A stretch of DNA of 9,418 nt, from positions 1 through 9,418 of the forward strand of contig JAHIUL010000155.1 of assembly GCA_018817195.1 (NCBI GenBank), given 5' to 3'. Below are positions 1 through 7,247 of this stretch, piece by piece. Below the pieces are notes generated by a model. The model did not search any database. It was not told the origin of the DNA and saw only the letters and a program-made list of their open reading frames with translations. The position numbers were made by a program, and so were the translations under genes. The stretch is from Candidatus Margulisiibacteriota bacterium (lineage in GTDB: Bacteria; Margulisbacteria; WOR-1; O2-12-FULL-45-9). How positions within the stretch are numbered: the first letter of the stretch is position 1; the number at the start of each line of letters is the position of its first letter.

Positions 1-2
1 CG

Positions 3-761
3 GATGTTTATACCGGTCACCAGACGGAAATTTCCATTATCATTGAGAAACTTAATATTTTAAGCGGACATATTTTGGTTATCGGCGGGTTAGGGACGGG
101 TAAAACTACCCTGCTGCAGTGGCTGGAGAAAAACTTGAAAGATAAATTTGAAACCATTTATATTCTTCGGCCTCCCGTACGGCCGGACGAATTAATTGAT
201 TTGATTTCAGCAACCATTGCTAAGAAAACAAATCAAACAAGGAAGTATTCTGTGTATGAATTTCAGGAATTGTGCAAGAAGTATAAGCGAAATATTCTGC
301 TGCTCCTGGATGAAGCGCACGAGTTTAAAGAAGAGTTCGAGCAATTTTTAAGGACTTTGGGGGATTTGCCAAATATTTATCTACTGATGGCCGGGCTGCC
401 TCAAGCGCGTGAGAAATTGAAGCGTGATTTGCCGGCTCTCTTTGACCGGATTGTAGAAAGCATACTTTTGGGTTCGTTAACACAGGAAGAAACAAAAGAA
501 TTGATATTAAAGAGAATTGTCAATGCGGGGGGAAAGGGGCTTGGGCCTTTCAGCGCCTCAGCCGTTGATAAAATTTACGATCTAAGCTATGGCATTCCGC
601 GAGGGATTTTAAAGATTTGTGACTGGGTTGTTACTCAAGCGATGCGAGCCAATAAGACCTATATTGACGATAAAGATATTAATGCCTATAGCGAAGAAGT
701 TGAGGCGGCTAAATTGCAGGATTTTAAAAATATTAAGAAGGAGAAAACCAGCCATGGGTAA
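3..761 (+). CDS. AAA+ ATPase, ExeA/AAA_22-like (5' partial)
   Basis: This is a P-loop ATPase of the ExeA/MSHA-type AAA family. The frame is open to the left edge, so the true start lies outside the window. The TTG at 75 falls only three codons before the P-loop and is not a credible start. Walker A (GGLGTGKT) is at 84-107. Walker B is a hydrophobic strand followed by DEAH at 309-320. A sensor-1-like strand (YLLMAGLP) and a sensor-2-like stretch (GIPRGILKICDWV) follow, and the C-terminus is helical and charged. About 252 residues are visible; family members are usually around 270-300, so only a short N-terminus should be missing. ATP hydrolysis is predicted from the intact motifs, but the substrate is unknown. 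No transposase or secretion gene is next to it. Its end overlaps the next gene, a receiver, by 8 bases, which suggests translational coupling and a shared function. Confidence 0.85.
   Translation, partial: DVYTGHQTEISIIIEKLNILSGHILVIGGLGTGKTTLLQWLEKNLKDKFETIYILRPPVRPDELIDLISATIAKKTNQTRKYSVYEFQELCKKYKRNILLLLDEAHEFKEEFEQFLRTLGDLPNIYLLMAGLPQAREKLKRDLPALFDRIVESILLGSLTQEETKELILKRIVNAGGKGLGPFSASAVDKIYDLSYGIPRGILKICDWVVTQAMRANKTYIDDKDINAYSEEVEAAKLQDFKNIKKEKTSHG
737..743 (+). promoter_or_regulatory. Ribosome binding site of the first receiver gene
   Basis: GAAGGAG lies 10 bases before the ATG at 754, inside the end of the ATPase gene. It decides the receiver start: the frame is open upstream to 619, but those upstream codons encode a basic stretch that only shadows the ATPase and has no receiver homology. 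Confidence 0.75.
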
Positions 762-1119
762 GTCTATTCTTATAATAGAGGATTATCCCGAGACCTTAGA
801 AATGATGCGGACAGTTTTTGAGGGGATAGGGTACAAGGTTAAAACGGCAGAGACCGGGGAACAAGCCTTTGAAATACTTGCCCGGCAGAATTTTGACATT
901 ATACTTTTGGATATCATGCTTCCCCGCATAGATGGTTTTGAGGTTTGTCGGAGGATCAAATCAAACCCTAAAACCCAGAACATAGCAGTTGTGGCGACGA
1001 CTGCTTTTGACGTTCCGGATATTGTGGAAAAATGCACTTCTGCCGGAGCAGACGATGTTCTCTTGAAACCCTTTGAGATTTCAGACTTGATTGATATAAT
1101 AAAAAAACATGTTTCTTGA
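754..1119 (+). CDS. Single-domain response regulator (receiver only)
   Basis: The 121-residue protein is one complete CheY-like receiver domain with no output domain. Visible residues are the acidic pair E9/D10, phospho-acceptor D53 in LLDIMLP, T83 in the ATTA strand, and K105 in the LKPF motif. The position that usually carries the switch aromatic (GADGY in many receivers) is Val102 here (GADDVLLKPF), so phosphorylation-coupled switching may differ from CheY. The start overlaps the end of the AAA+ ATPase gene, implying co-expression and possibly regulation of that ATPase by phosphorylation. The latter is inference. The cognate kinase is not adjacent; the kinase encoded at 3107 is a candidate. 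The gene ends 31 bases before the end of a convergent methyltransferase gene. Confidence 0.92.
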   Translation: MGKSILIIEDYPETLEMMRTVFEGIGYKVKTAETGEQAFEILARQNFDIILLDIMLPRIDGFEVCRRIKSNPKTQNIAVVATTAFDVPDIVEKCTSAGADDVLLKPFEISDLIDIIKKHVS

Positions 1120-1150
1120 CAAAGTTAAAACCTGTCGAAACTTTAGAGAA

Positions 1151-1918
1151 TCATATAATTTTCGTTGCCTCAAATGCGGCGGCGGCTTTTATAAGTTTTA
1201 AAGAACTTGTTTTAAGCCTGTTTCTTTGCAACACCTCAAGAAATTCCTTTCTGGATAGAGCTGGGCGGGTGAACCAGAGCAGGCGATAGTAAGCAGTTTC
1301 CAAGATCAGATCTGTTAACCATCTTTCTCCCCGAAGAATTAAAGAGCCATGCAAGCTTTTATTATTTTTTAGGACCCGAGACATTTCAGTAATGGCTTTC
1401 TCCTTTTCAGGAAAGGAATGAATTCCGTTCAAACAGAGCACCGCATCGAAACAGGCGGTTTTAAAGGGCAGATTGCCTACGTCTGCTCGGACCAGCAGTA
1501 TATTTTTTGCGCCTAATTCTTTGATCTTTTTGTGGGCCTGTTTCAGCATGCCCCAAGAATACTCTGCCGCGATAAATAGTATATTTGGATGTTTTAAATA
1601 CTCTTCGAAGGTGAAAAGACCGGTTCCGGCTGGGATATCGAGTACCGTTCCTTCCCGGATCTGGGAAAGCATCTTTCTTATGATATTGCGGCACTCGATC
1701 TCCGCCTCCTTGTCCAGTCCCAGTGCGATTTTTTTCAATATCTTAAGTAAAAAATTATCACCTGTTACATAGTTGTCATATTTTTCTGAAGCTTTGTCAT
1801 AGGCTCTGGCGATCTTTTGGTGGGGAGAGGAAGGAGGAGCAAAGTCCATGATATCGGATCCTAAGCGGGGATTGCAAGCGGATCTTTCAAACAGATCAGA
1901 AAAACGGTTGAAATTCAT
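1151..1918 (-). CDS. Class I SAM-dependent methyltransferase
   Basis: The 255-residue protein has a Rossmann methyltransferase core in its second half. Motif I is VLDIPAGTG at residues 92-100, a PAGTG variant of the usual GCGTG glycine loop. Glu119 ends strand 2 and is the expected SAM ribose ligand. RADVGNLPF at 144-152 is the adenine-side motif, and CLNGIHSFPEKEKAITEM from 162 is the post-II strand and helix of Methyltransf_11-type enzymes. The first 90 residues are helical with an AYDKASEKYDNY segment typical of small-molecule and lipid-type methyltransferases. The substrate cannot be read from sequence. An AAGGA site 8 bases before the ATG (complement of 1927-1931) supports the start. It is the only - strand gene, divergent from the ketoacyl-synthase-like gene, so a joint pathway is possible but unproven. 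Confidence 0.88.
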   Translation of the reverse strand: MNFNRFSDLFERSACNPRLGSDIMDFAPPSSPHQKIARAYDKASEKYDNYVTGDNFLLKILKKIALGLDKEAEIECRNIIRKMLSQIREGTVLDIPAGTGLFTFEEYLKHPNILFIAAEYSWGMLKQAHKKIKELGAKNILLVRADVGNLPFKTACFDAVLCLNGIHSFPEKEKAITEMSRVLKNNKSLHGSLILRGERWLTDLILETAYYRLLWFTRPALSRKEFLEVLQRNRLKTSSLKLIKAAAAFEATKII

Positions 1919-1936
1919 TTTTATTTCCTTTATAAT
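1908..1936 (+). promoter_or_regulatory. Sigma-70-type promoter for the synthase/kinase/receiver unit
   Basis: A -35 hexamer TTGAAA (1908-1913) and a perfect -10 TATAAT (1931-1936) are separated by exactly 17 bases. Transcription would begin near 1943 and give a leader of about 47 bases before the ATG at 1990. The -35 lies inside the first codons of the oppositely oriented methyltransferase gene. This is the strongest promoter-like sequence I see in the window. Confidence 0.7.
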
Positions 1937-1953
1937 AAATTTTAAATATTATA
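1931..1953. repeat. Inverted repeat placing two -10 boxes face to face
   Basis: Arms TATAATA (1931-1937) and TATTATA (1947-1953) are perfect 7-base inverted copies around a 9-base centre, symmetric about 1942. The left arm contains the + strand -10; the right arm reads TATAAT on the - strand (1948-1953) and could serve the methyltransferase gene, with a start near 1941. A - strand -35 at the expected distance is poor, being only a T-run. The symmetry could also be an operator, or chance in AT-rich DNA. Confidence 0.45.
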
Positions 1954-1973
1954 ACTCATTTTAAACTTTAAAA

Positions 1974-1980
1974 AAAGGAG
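1974..1980 (+). promoter_or_regulatory. Ribosome binding site of the synthase-like gene
   Basis: AAAGGAG ends 9 bases before the ATG at 1990 but only 3 bases before an in-frame TTG at 1984. The spacing selects the ATG as the start. Confidence 0.75.
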
Positions 1981-1989
1981 CACTTGCCA

Positions 1990-3099
1990 ATGAGCAAATT
2001 AAAAGAGGTTGAACTTGTTTCCACTGGTGTTTATCTCCCTGGAGATCCGGTAAAGTTTGATGAAATTGAAAAAGTGATCGGCTACCTCGATGATGCTCCT
2101 CCCCGCATGAAAAAGTTGATAGAAAAGCTTCGTCCGAGCATGAAAGAATTAATTGGGATTGATACCTGCCATTTTGCGGTTGATCCCGTAACAAAAAAAA
2201 TTAATGAGAGTATCCTGACCCTTGCGACTAAGGCTTCAAGAAGAGCATTGCAAAGCGCGAATATGGATAGCCAAGAAGTTGAAGCCATAATAATTGCAAC
2301 ACCTGTTCCAGAATATCAAACGCCCCCAATTTCGACATTGATCCAACAGGAATTAAGGATCGCGAAGTGTCAGGAGTTTGAGATTCATTCCAATTGCGGC
2401 GGAGCTACCAAGGCTTTACAAATTGGCTATGATGGTATACGTTTGGGGCGGTTTAAGAATGCTTTGGTCCTTTATTCCCAGCTTTCTTCCTCATTCCTGA
2501 TCAATACTTATTACAATCAAGCGAAGATCAAGCCTGAAAACCTGCTTTTACGCTGGTTCCTTTCTGACAGCGCGGCAGCTTTTGTGCTTAAAGGGCATGA
2601 TAAAGTGGAAAATGGGATGCAAATCCTGGATGTGTATAATGAATCGGTGGGCCTGGACTGGGAGCCGGCAATGTGGATGTATCTGGGCGCCAAAAATTTG
2701 AACCTTCAAGAGACCTATGAAAAAGGCTTGCATCATCTTGGCCAGGATTACAGCACGGTGGTTAACAAATCAGAATATTTCTTTGTAAATGGTTTTAAGA
2801 GAATGGCTGAGCAGGCGGAAGTTGATCCCAAAAAATTGGATTACTTGATCGCTACCATCCCTTCCAACAAAATGCTGAACCAGGCGAGAAGTGTTTTTGA
2901 TAAAGAGTTTGGCCTTGCCCCTGAAAAATGGTTCAGCGCGGTAAGGGAAAAAGGCTACAGCGGGGGCGCGACCATCATGATCGGTCTGGACGATATGTTG
3001 AAGAAAAAAATGTTCACACCCGGTCAGCTTTTAGCCTGCATGACAATTGAATCCAGCAAATGGATGTTCGGAGGGTTTTTCCTGAATTATTTAAAGTAA
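1990..3099 (+). CDS. 3-oxoacyl-ACP synthase III / HMG-CoA synthase-like protein with altered active site
   Basis: The 369-residue thiolase-fold protein follows the FabH/HMG-CoA synthase pattern. LVSTGVYLPG opens the fold, and IIIATPVPEYQTPP (about 100-113) matches the FabH strand before the active site. The nucleophile Cys136 sits in EIHSNCGGATKAL, and LSDSAAAFVL (about 191-200) replaces the usual GDGAGAVVL. In the C-terminal half, residues 283-303 (LDYLIATIPSNKM onward) replace the FabH LVPHQAN region and contain no histidine. GYSGGAT (322-328) carries Tyr323 where FabH has the catalytic Asn of GNTSAAS. The terminal glycine loop is also altered. Only the Cys of the Cys-His-Asn triad therefore remains, so ordinary decarboxylating condensation is doubtful; acyl transfer, acyl binding or a partner-subunit role are alternatives. 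The gene is co-directional with a membrane kinase gene 7 bases downstream. The exact reaction is unknown. Confidence 0.85.
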   Translation: MSKLKEVELVSTGVYLPGDPVKFDEIEKVIGYLDDAPPRMKKLIEKLRPSMKELIGIDTCHFAVDPVTKKINESILTLATKASRRALQSANMDSQEVEAIIIATPVPEYQTPPISTLIQQELRIAKCQEFEIHSNCGGATKALQIGYDGIRLGRFKNALVLYSQLSSSFLINTYYNQAKIKPENLLLRWFLSDSAAAFVLKGHDKVENGMQILDVYNESVGLDWEPAMWMYLGAKNLNLQETYEKGLHHLGQDYSTVVNKSEYFFVNGFKRMAEQAEVDPKKLDYLIATIPSNKMLNQARSVFDKEFGLAPEKWFSAVREKGYSGGATIMIGLDDMLKKKMFTPGQLLACMTIESSKWMFGGFFLNYLK

Positions 3100-3106
3100 G
3101 ATTGAA

Positions 3107-5593
3107 ATGATCTTTTTTGAACCTTACCCAATTGTCGCGATGCCACTGTTTCTGGTGGGAATCGCTAATCTTACGCTCGCGGCAATAGTTCTGATCAATG
3201 GTAAAAGATCTCATACCAGCATTCTTTTTTCTCTGCTCAGTTTTTGGATGTCGCTCTGGTGTATCTTCGTAGGGACCACAACCCTGGGGCTGTCGTCCCT
3301 TCTCATAATAAGTTTTGCCAAGGCCGCTTTCTATATAGGGATACCCATATTTTACCTCATCTTACTTTTTAGTTTTTCTTTTCCTTCTTTTAAGATAACT
3401 TTACCGAGAAAATATGTTTTTCTTCTGGCGATCCCGCCCTTGGCCTTATTGTTTTTGACCCCGACAAATTTGATCCTGGAGGCGAACTACCAAGCGGGGG
3501 GCGTTCTTCTTAAATTCGGGCCAGTAAATATTTTTTATACTTTATATTGTTTGGTTTATTTTCTCTTTTCTGTGATTGCTCTATATTCGAGATATTATTC
3601 TTCAACCAGGATTGATCAGATAAGATATAAATATTTTGTTATGGGTTTTTTAACTACCATTACCATCGGTGTTTTATCTAACGTTATCCTGGTCTCAGTC
3701 ATCGGTATTAATAGGTTCTATTACTTGGGCCCCTTGGCGAGTATTTTTATGATAGGCTTTACAGCCTATGCCATCCTCAAATACCGCCTTATGGATATAG
3801 CTTTGGTCATTAAAAAAACTACTGCCTACAGTTTAATAACCACAGCCATTACTTTTGTTTATGTATTAGTGGTTATCGGATTCGAGTTCCTTTCCCGGTT
3901 ACTTTTCGGCTATTATTCTTTTTGGTCGGTAATCCCGGCAACTTTGATAATTGCAGTCACATTTGTTCCGGTCCGTGATCGCGTGCAGAAGGTTACTGAT
4001 CAGATATTCTTCCGCCAAATGGTTGAGTATCAGAAAGTGATCAAAGAGATTACCCGCATGATAGTTTCGGTTACTGATCTTCACACGCTCTTCCGTCTCA
4101 TCGACAGAACCATCATTCGGGTTATGTGCATTAAAAATGCCTCGATACTGCTTTTAGAAGAAAAAGAAGACCAGTATGTAGTTAAGAAAACAAACGGTCT
4201 GCCGAATGTTATAAGTGGAATAAGACTTTCACTTAATGATCCATTAGTTACTTATCTGGAGGAAAAAAAGGATGCGGTTGTCCTGGACGAGGTTAAGGAT
4301 ACGCTGCAGAGCCATCTCACCCCGCCGGAAGAGAAAAAAAGATTAACCCAGATCCAGATGGAGATGGAGCATTTTGAAGCAGCGCTATCCATTCCTTCCT
4401 TTCTTAAGGGAAAACTAGTTGGTATTTTTAACCTCGGTGAAAAACTATCCGGAGAACTCTATAGCCCTGATGATATAGAACTCCTGCTTACCATGGCTTC
4501 TGAAGCAGCTATTGCTATCGAGAATGCTAAGCTTTATCGAGATATAACTGAAACTCGCGATTATTTAAACAGTCTGGTGCAGGGAAGTGACGATGCTATT
4601 TTTACCATGGACCTCAGCGGTGTAATTCTTTCCTGGAATGAAGGAGCCAAAACTATTTTCAATTATACTTCCGCTGAGGTAATCGGGAAAATCCCTCCCT
4701 TCTTTATAGAAAGTGAAATCAGACAGTTAATAAATAAAGTTTTTCGCGCAGAAAAGGTTAAAGCCATTGAAATGCTTAAGAGAAATAAAAGCGGAAAAGA
4801 AATTCCTCTCTTATTAACCCTTTCTTCGATTCGGGATTCTGCCGCTAATATCATTGGCATCTCTGGGATCCTAAAAGATATTACCGAACTAAAAAAAGTT
4901 GATCAGCTCAAAAGCAAATTTCTATCCGTTGTCAGTCATGAGCTGCGTACCCCTCTTACCCCCATCAAAGGGTATCTCTCACTGCTTTTAGATGGGAAAT
5001 TAGGAGAAATAGACCCAAAACAAAGGGAAGCTTTGACCATCATTTTAAATCAAAGCAATCACCTGCAAAATTTAATTGATTGTGTGCTTGATATCTCTCG
5101 TATTGAATCGGGCAAGCCCCTGGAAATTCAAAAAGAACCAACCTTTCTTGACGCAATCATTAAAGAAAGCATAGAGGCATTAGCCACTGCGTTCTCTGAT
5201 AAGCTAATGAAAATTAAGGTAAATTATCCATCCAAACCAATCGCCCTTATGGCAGACAAGAAGAAGCTGCTGCGGGTTATGGACAATCTGCTGGGAAACG
5301 CCCTTAAATTCAGCCCAAGCAAAGGATCTGCTGAGGTTACAATTAAAGCTGAAGACAAGCGAATTAAGGTGGCAGTTGCCGACACCGGAATCGGAATTGC
5401 CCCCCAACACCGAGAAAAAATATTTGATAAATTCTATCAAATAGATAGCTCCTATAATCGTTCGAGCGGGGGGATAGGCATGGGACTTACCGTTGCCAAA
5501 GAAATTGTTGAAGCCCATCAAGGAAGAATTTGGGCTGAGTCCAAGGGATTGGGAGCGGGAAGCAAATTTATTTTTACCTTGCCAATTTCTTAA
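3107..5593 (+). CDS. Membrane sensor histidine kinase (7TM-type N-terminus, GAF, PAS, HisKA, HATPase)
   Basis: The 828-residue kinase begins with roughly nine hydrophobic segments spanning about residues 9-290. These resemble the histidine-kinase 7TM sensor family, including the GPLASIFMIGFTAYAILKYR stretch and the MDIALVIKKT turn that follows it. A GAF domain covers about 320-475, a PAS domain about 490-600, and a complete catalytic core follows. The H-box is SHELRTPL with phospho-acceptor His611, the N-box DNLLGNALKF with Asn727/Asn731, the G1 box ADTGIGIAP with Asp759, the F-box IFDKFYQ, and the G2 box GGIGMGL from 788. All motifs needed for autophosphorylation are present. The ATG lies 7 bases after the previous stop with only a weak ribosome site, which suggests translational coupling to the synthase-like gene. 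An in-frame ATG at 3140 has no better site. The receiver 20 bases downstream is the likely phosphorylation partner. Confidence 0.93.
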   Translation: MIFFEPYPIVAMPLFLVGIANLTLAAIVLINGKRSHTSILFSLLSFWMSLWCIFVGTTTLGLSSLLIISFAKAAFYIGIPIFYLILLFSFSFPSFKITLPRKYVFLLAIPPLALLFLTPTNLILEANYQAGGVLLKFGPVNIFYTLYCLVYFLFSVIALYSRYYSSTRIDQIRYKYFVMGFLTTITIGVLSNVILVSVIGINRFYYLGPLASIFMIGFTAYAILKYRLMDIALVIKKTTAYSLITTAITFVYVLVVIGFEFLSRLLFGYYSFWSVIPATLIIAVTFVPVRDRVQKVTDQIFFRQMVEYQKVIKEITRMIVSVTDLHTLFRLIDRTIIRVMCIKNASILLLEEKEDQYVVKKTNGLPNVISGIRLSLNDPLVTYLEEKKDAVVLDEVKDTLQSHLTPPEEKKRLTQIQMEMEHFEAALSIPSFLKGKLVGIFNLGEKLSGELYSPDDIELLLTMASEAAIAIENAKLYRDITETRDYLNSLVQGSDDAIFTMDLSGVILSWNEGAKTIFNYTSAEVIGKIPPFFIESEIRQLINKVFRAEKVKAIEMLKRNKSGKEIPLLLTLSSIRDSAANIIGISGILKDITELKKVDQLKSKFLSVVSHELRTPLTPIKGYLSLLLDGKLGEIDPKQREALTIILNQSNHLQNLIDCVLDISRIESGKPLEIQKEPTFLDAIIKESIEALATAFSDKLMKIKVNYPSKPIALMADKKKLLRVMDNLLGNALKFSPSKGSAEVTIKAEDKRIKVAVADTGIGIAPQHREKIFDKFYQIDSSYNRSSGGIGMGLTVAKEIVEAHQGRIWAESKGLGAGSKFIFTLPIS

Positions 5594-5613
5594 AAGCTTA
5601 AGAGGGTGTTTTA

Positions 5614-6000
5614 ATGGGTGCTAAAGTAATGCCTAAGCAAAATCAAAAGATATTAATTATTGAGGACCATCCCGTAACTTCCCAGATGATAGCAAATATC
5701 CTGAAAATGGAAGGGATAAATGTTATGGTTGCCGCTGATGGGAAAACGGGCATAGCAAAAGCCAAGGCAGAATCCCCCAATCTAATTCTATTAGATATCA
5801 TGATGCCCGAGATGGATGGGTTTGAAGTATGCGCCAAACTAAAGTCTGACCCGGAAACCGCAAAAACACCAATCGTCATTGTTTCGGTGTGCGATTCAGG
5901 AGATAGCATTAAAAAGGGCAAAGACCTGGGAGCAGACGGATATATTGCAAAGCCTTTCGATCCGGAAGAGTTAGTAAAAATAATAAGGAAATATATTTGA
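5614..6000 (+). CDS. Single-domain response regulator (receiver only)
   Basis: The 128-residue protein is one receiver domain with a short N-terminal extension. Key residues are E17/D18, phospho-acceptor D61 (LLDIMMP), S91 at the switch Ser/Thr position, aromatic Tyr110 and K113 in AKPF, so unlike the receiver at 754 it has the complete canonical switch set. There is no output domain. AGAGGGTG at 5601-5608 supports the ATG at 5614; a second in-frame ATG five codons on would also be possible. It follows the 7TM-type kinase gene by 20 bases and is the natural partner of that kinase. It shares the DIM-P--DGFEVC---KS-P-T pattern with the receiver at 754, so the two are close paralogues that may compete for one kinase. 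Confidence 0.93.
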   Translation: MGAKVMPKQNQKILIIEDHPVTSQMIANILKMEGINVMVAADGKTGIAKAKAESPNLILLDIMMPEMDGFEVCAKLKSDPETAKTPIVIVSVCDSGDSIKKGKDLGADGYIAKPFDPEELVKIIRKYI

Positions 6001-6030
6001 TTTTCAAAAGAAAAAAACTATATAGAAAGG

Positions 6031-6037
6031 AAGGAGG
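6031..6037 (+). promoter_or_regulatory. Strong ribosome binding site of the FIST gene
   Basis: AAGGAGG lies 7 bases before the ATG at 6045. It is the best Shine-Dalgarno match in the window and suggests high translation of the FIST protein compared with its neighbours. Confidence 0.8.
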
Positions 6038-6044
6038 ATAAAAT

Positions 6045-7232
6045 ATGTCAATCCAAAGCGGAGTGGGATTTAGCAAAAAAGATGACGCTTTTGCCGCGGG
6101 AGCAGAGGCCTGTGCCCAAGCTTTTGAGAGAGTGGGAGGCGGCGCGGATCTGGTTATGGTTTTTTCGTCAGTTAGATTAGCCCAGAAAAAAATGCTTGAA
6201 GGGGTGAGGTCGGTCAGCAAAAACGCGCCTCTTATTGGATGCAGTGATTCCGGAGAGATTGTGACAGAAGGCCCGCGCTCCGGGGGTGTGGCTGTCATGG
6301 CGCTTAAATCTGATCAGATTAAATTTGTCACTGGCATAGGCAAAGGGATAAAATCTGATAGTCGCAAGACTGGTTCTTGCGTGGCTCAGGATGTTTTGGA
6401 AAAGGCCGGCAAAAAACCTTCTTTGTTTATTATGCTCCCTGACGGATTAAATGGCAACGGAGCGGAGATCGTTCGCGGCGTCCAGGATGTTTTAGGTCAA
6501 AGATTTCCGATCATGGGAGGATCTGCTGGAGACGATTTTGCGTTTAAAAAGACCTATCAATATTTTGATGGTGAGGTCTTAACAGATGCAGTGGCGGGGG
6601 TTGGATTTTTCGGAAAATTTTCCTTTGGTGTTGGGGTAAAACACGGCTGGGAACCTATCGGATTGCCTAAAAAAGTAACCAGGAGTAGAGGGGCCGTGCT
6701 TGAATCCCTTGATAATGAGCCCGCCCTAAAGATTTATGAAGATGCATTTGGCAAAAGCGCTGAAGAACTTACTAAAGAGCCCATTGCCAGAATGGCTTAT
6801 ACCTATCCCCTGGGCATGAGTGTTGAAGGAAGTGATGAGTTGCTTATCAGGGATGTGGTTATTGCTGATAAAGAGGGAAAGATCACCTGTGCGGCTGAAA
6901 TTCCGGAAGGGGCCGAAATTCGTCTCATGCTGGGAGACAAAGAGAAAGCTATCCAGGCCGCATGCGAGGCCGCAAAGAATAGTTTAGCTCAACTTAAAGG
7001 GGCACAACCCAAAATCATTTTTGTGTTCAATTGTATGGCTCGACATAAACTTTTAGGTCCCAGAATAGGAGATGAGATTTCCGCGATTCAGGAAGTGCTG
7101 GGACGCGATGTGCCCCTTATTGGTTTCTATACTTATGGCGAGCAGGCTCCGTTGGGAGGGCAACTTGATCCATCTAAATGTTATTCCTGCTTTCATAATG
7201 AAACCATGGCTTTAGTGGCAATTGGAGAATAA
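6045..7232 (+). CDS. FIST (FIST_N plus FIST_C) sensor protein
   Basis: The 395-residue protein spans the typical full length of a stand-alone FIST protein. The N-terminal domain (about 30-230) has the characteristic PLIGCSDSGEI, PIMGGSAGDD and FGVGVKHGWEPIG stretches; the last contains His200. The C-terminal domain (about 240-375) shows FVFNCMAR (Cys330) and PLIGFYTYGE (to Glu366), the usual FIST_C signature. There is no signal peptide or membrane segment, so it is cytosolic. FIST proteins are predicted small-ligand sensors working with kinases or cyclic-di-GMP enzymes, and some (NosP) bind haem and nitric oxide. Whether His200 binds haem here is not shown by sequence. It is followed 15 bases later by a PAS protein gene and then a kinase gene, the sort of partners expected, and it starts 44 bases after the receiver gene. 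Confidence 0.92.
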   Translation: MSIQSGVGFSKKDDAFAAGAEACAQAFERVGGGADLVMVFSSVRLAQKKMLEGVRSVSKNAPLIGCSDSGEIVTEGPRSGGVAVMALKSDQIKFVTGIGKGIKSDSRKTGSCVAQDVLEKAGKKPSLFIMLPDGLNGNGAEIVRGVQDVLGQRFPIMGGSAGDDFAFKKTYQYFDGEVLTDAVAGVGFFGKFSFGVGVKHGWEPIGLPKKVTRSRGAVLESLDNEPALKIYEDAFGKSAEELTKEPIARMAYTYPLGMSVEGSDELLIRDVVIADKEGKITCAAEIPEGAEIRLMLGDKEKAIQAACEAAKNSLAQLKGAQPKIIFVFNCMARHKLLGPRIGDEISAIQEVLGRDVPLIGFYTYGEQAPLGGQLDPSKCYSCFHNETMALVAIGE

Positions 7233-7247
7233 TTTGGGGAGTAAGAC

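Noticed and set aside
619..753. Possible N-terminal extension of the first receiver (open frame back to 619)
   Set aside because: The upstream codons overlap the ATPase gene, encode an unstructured basic stretch, and a good ribosome site points to the ATG at 754.
1120..1150. Bidirectional terminator between the convergent receiver and methyltransferase genes
   Set aside because: Only a 6-base AAAGTT/AACTTT stem with an 11-base loop and no T-tract; too weak to call.
1473..1772. 99-residue + strand frame inside the methyltransferase gene
   Set aside because: Antisense of the conserved methyltransferase core; no motif of its own.
5997..6024. Promoter TTGATT, 16 bases, TATATA before the FIST gene
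   Set aside because: Both hexamers are poor (4 of 6) and the start would fall on the ribosome binding site itself, leaving no usable leader.
5909..6298. 129-residue open frame on the - strand across the receiver/FIST boundary
   Set aside because: Covers two well-supported + strand genes and their gap, no recognisable protein pattern.
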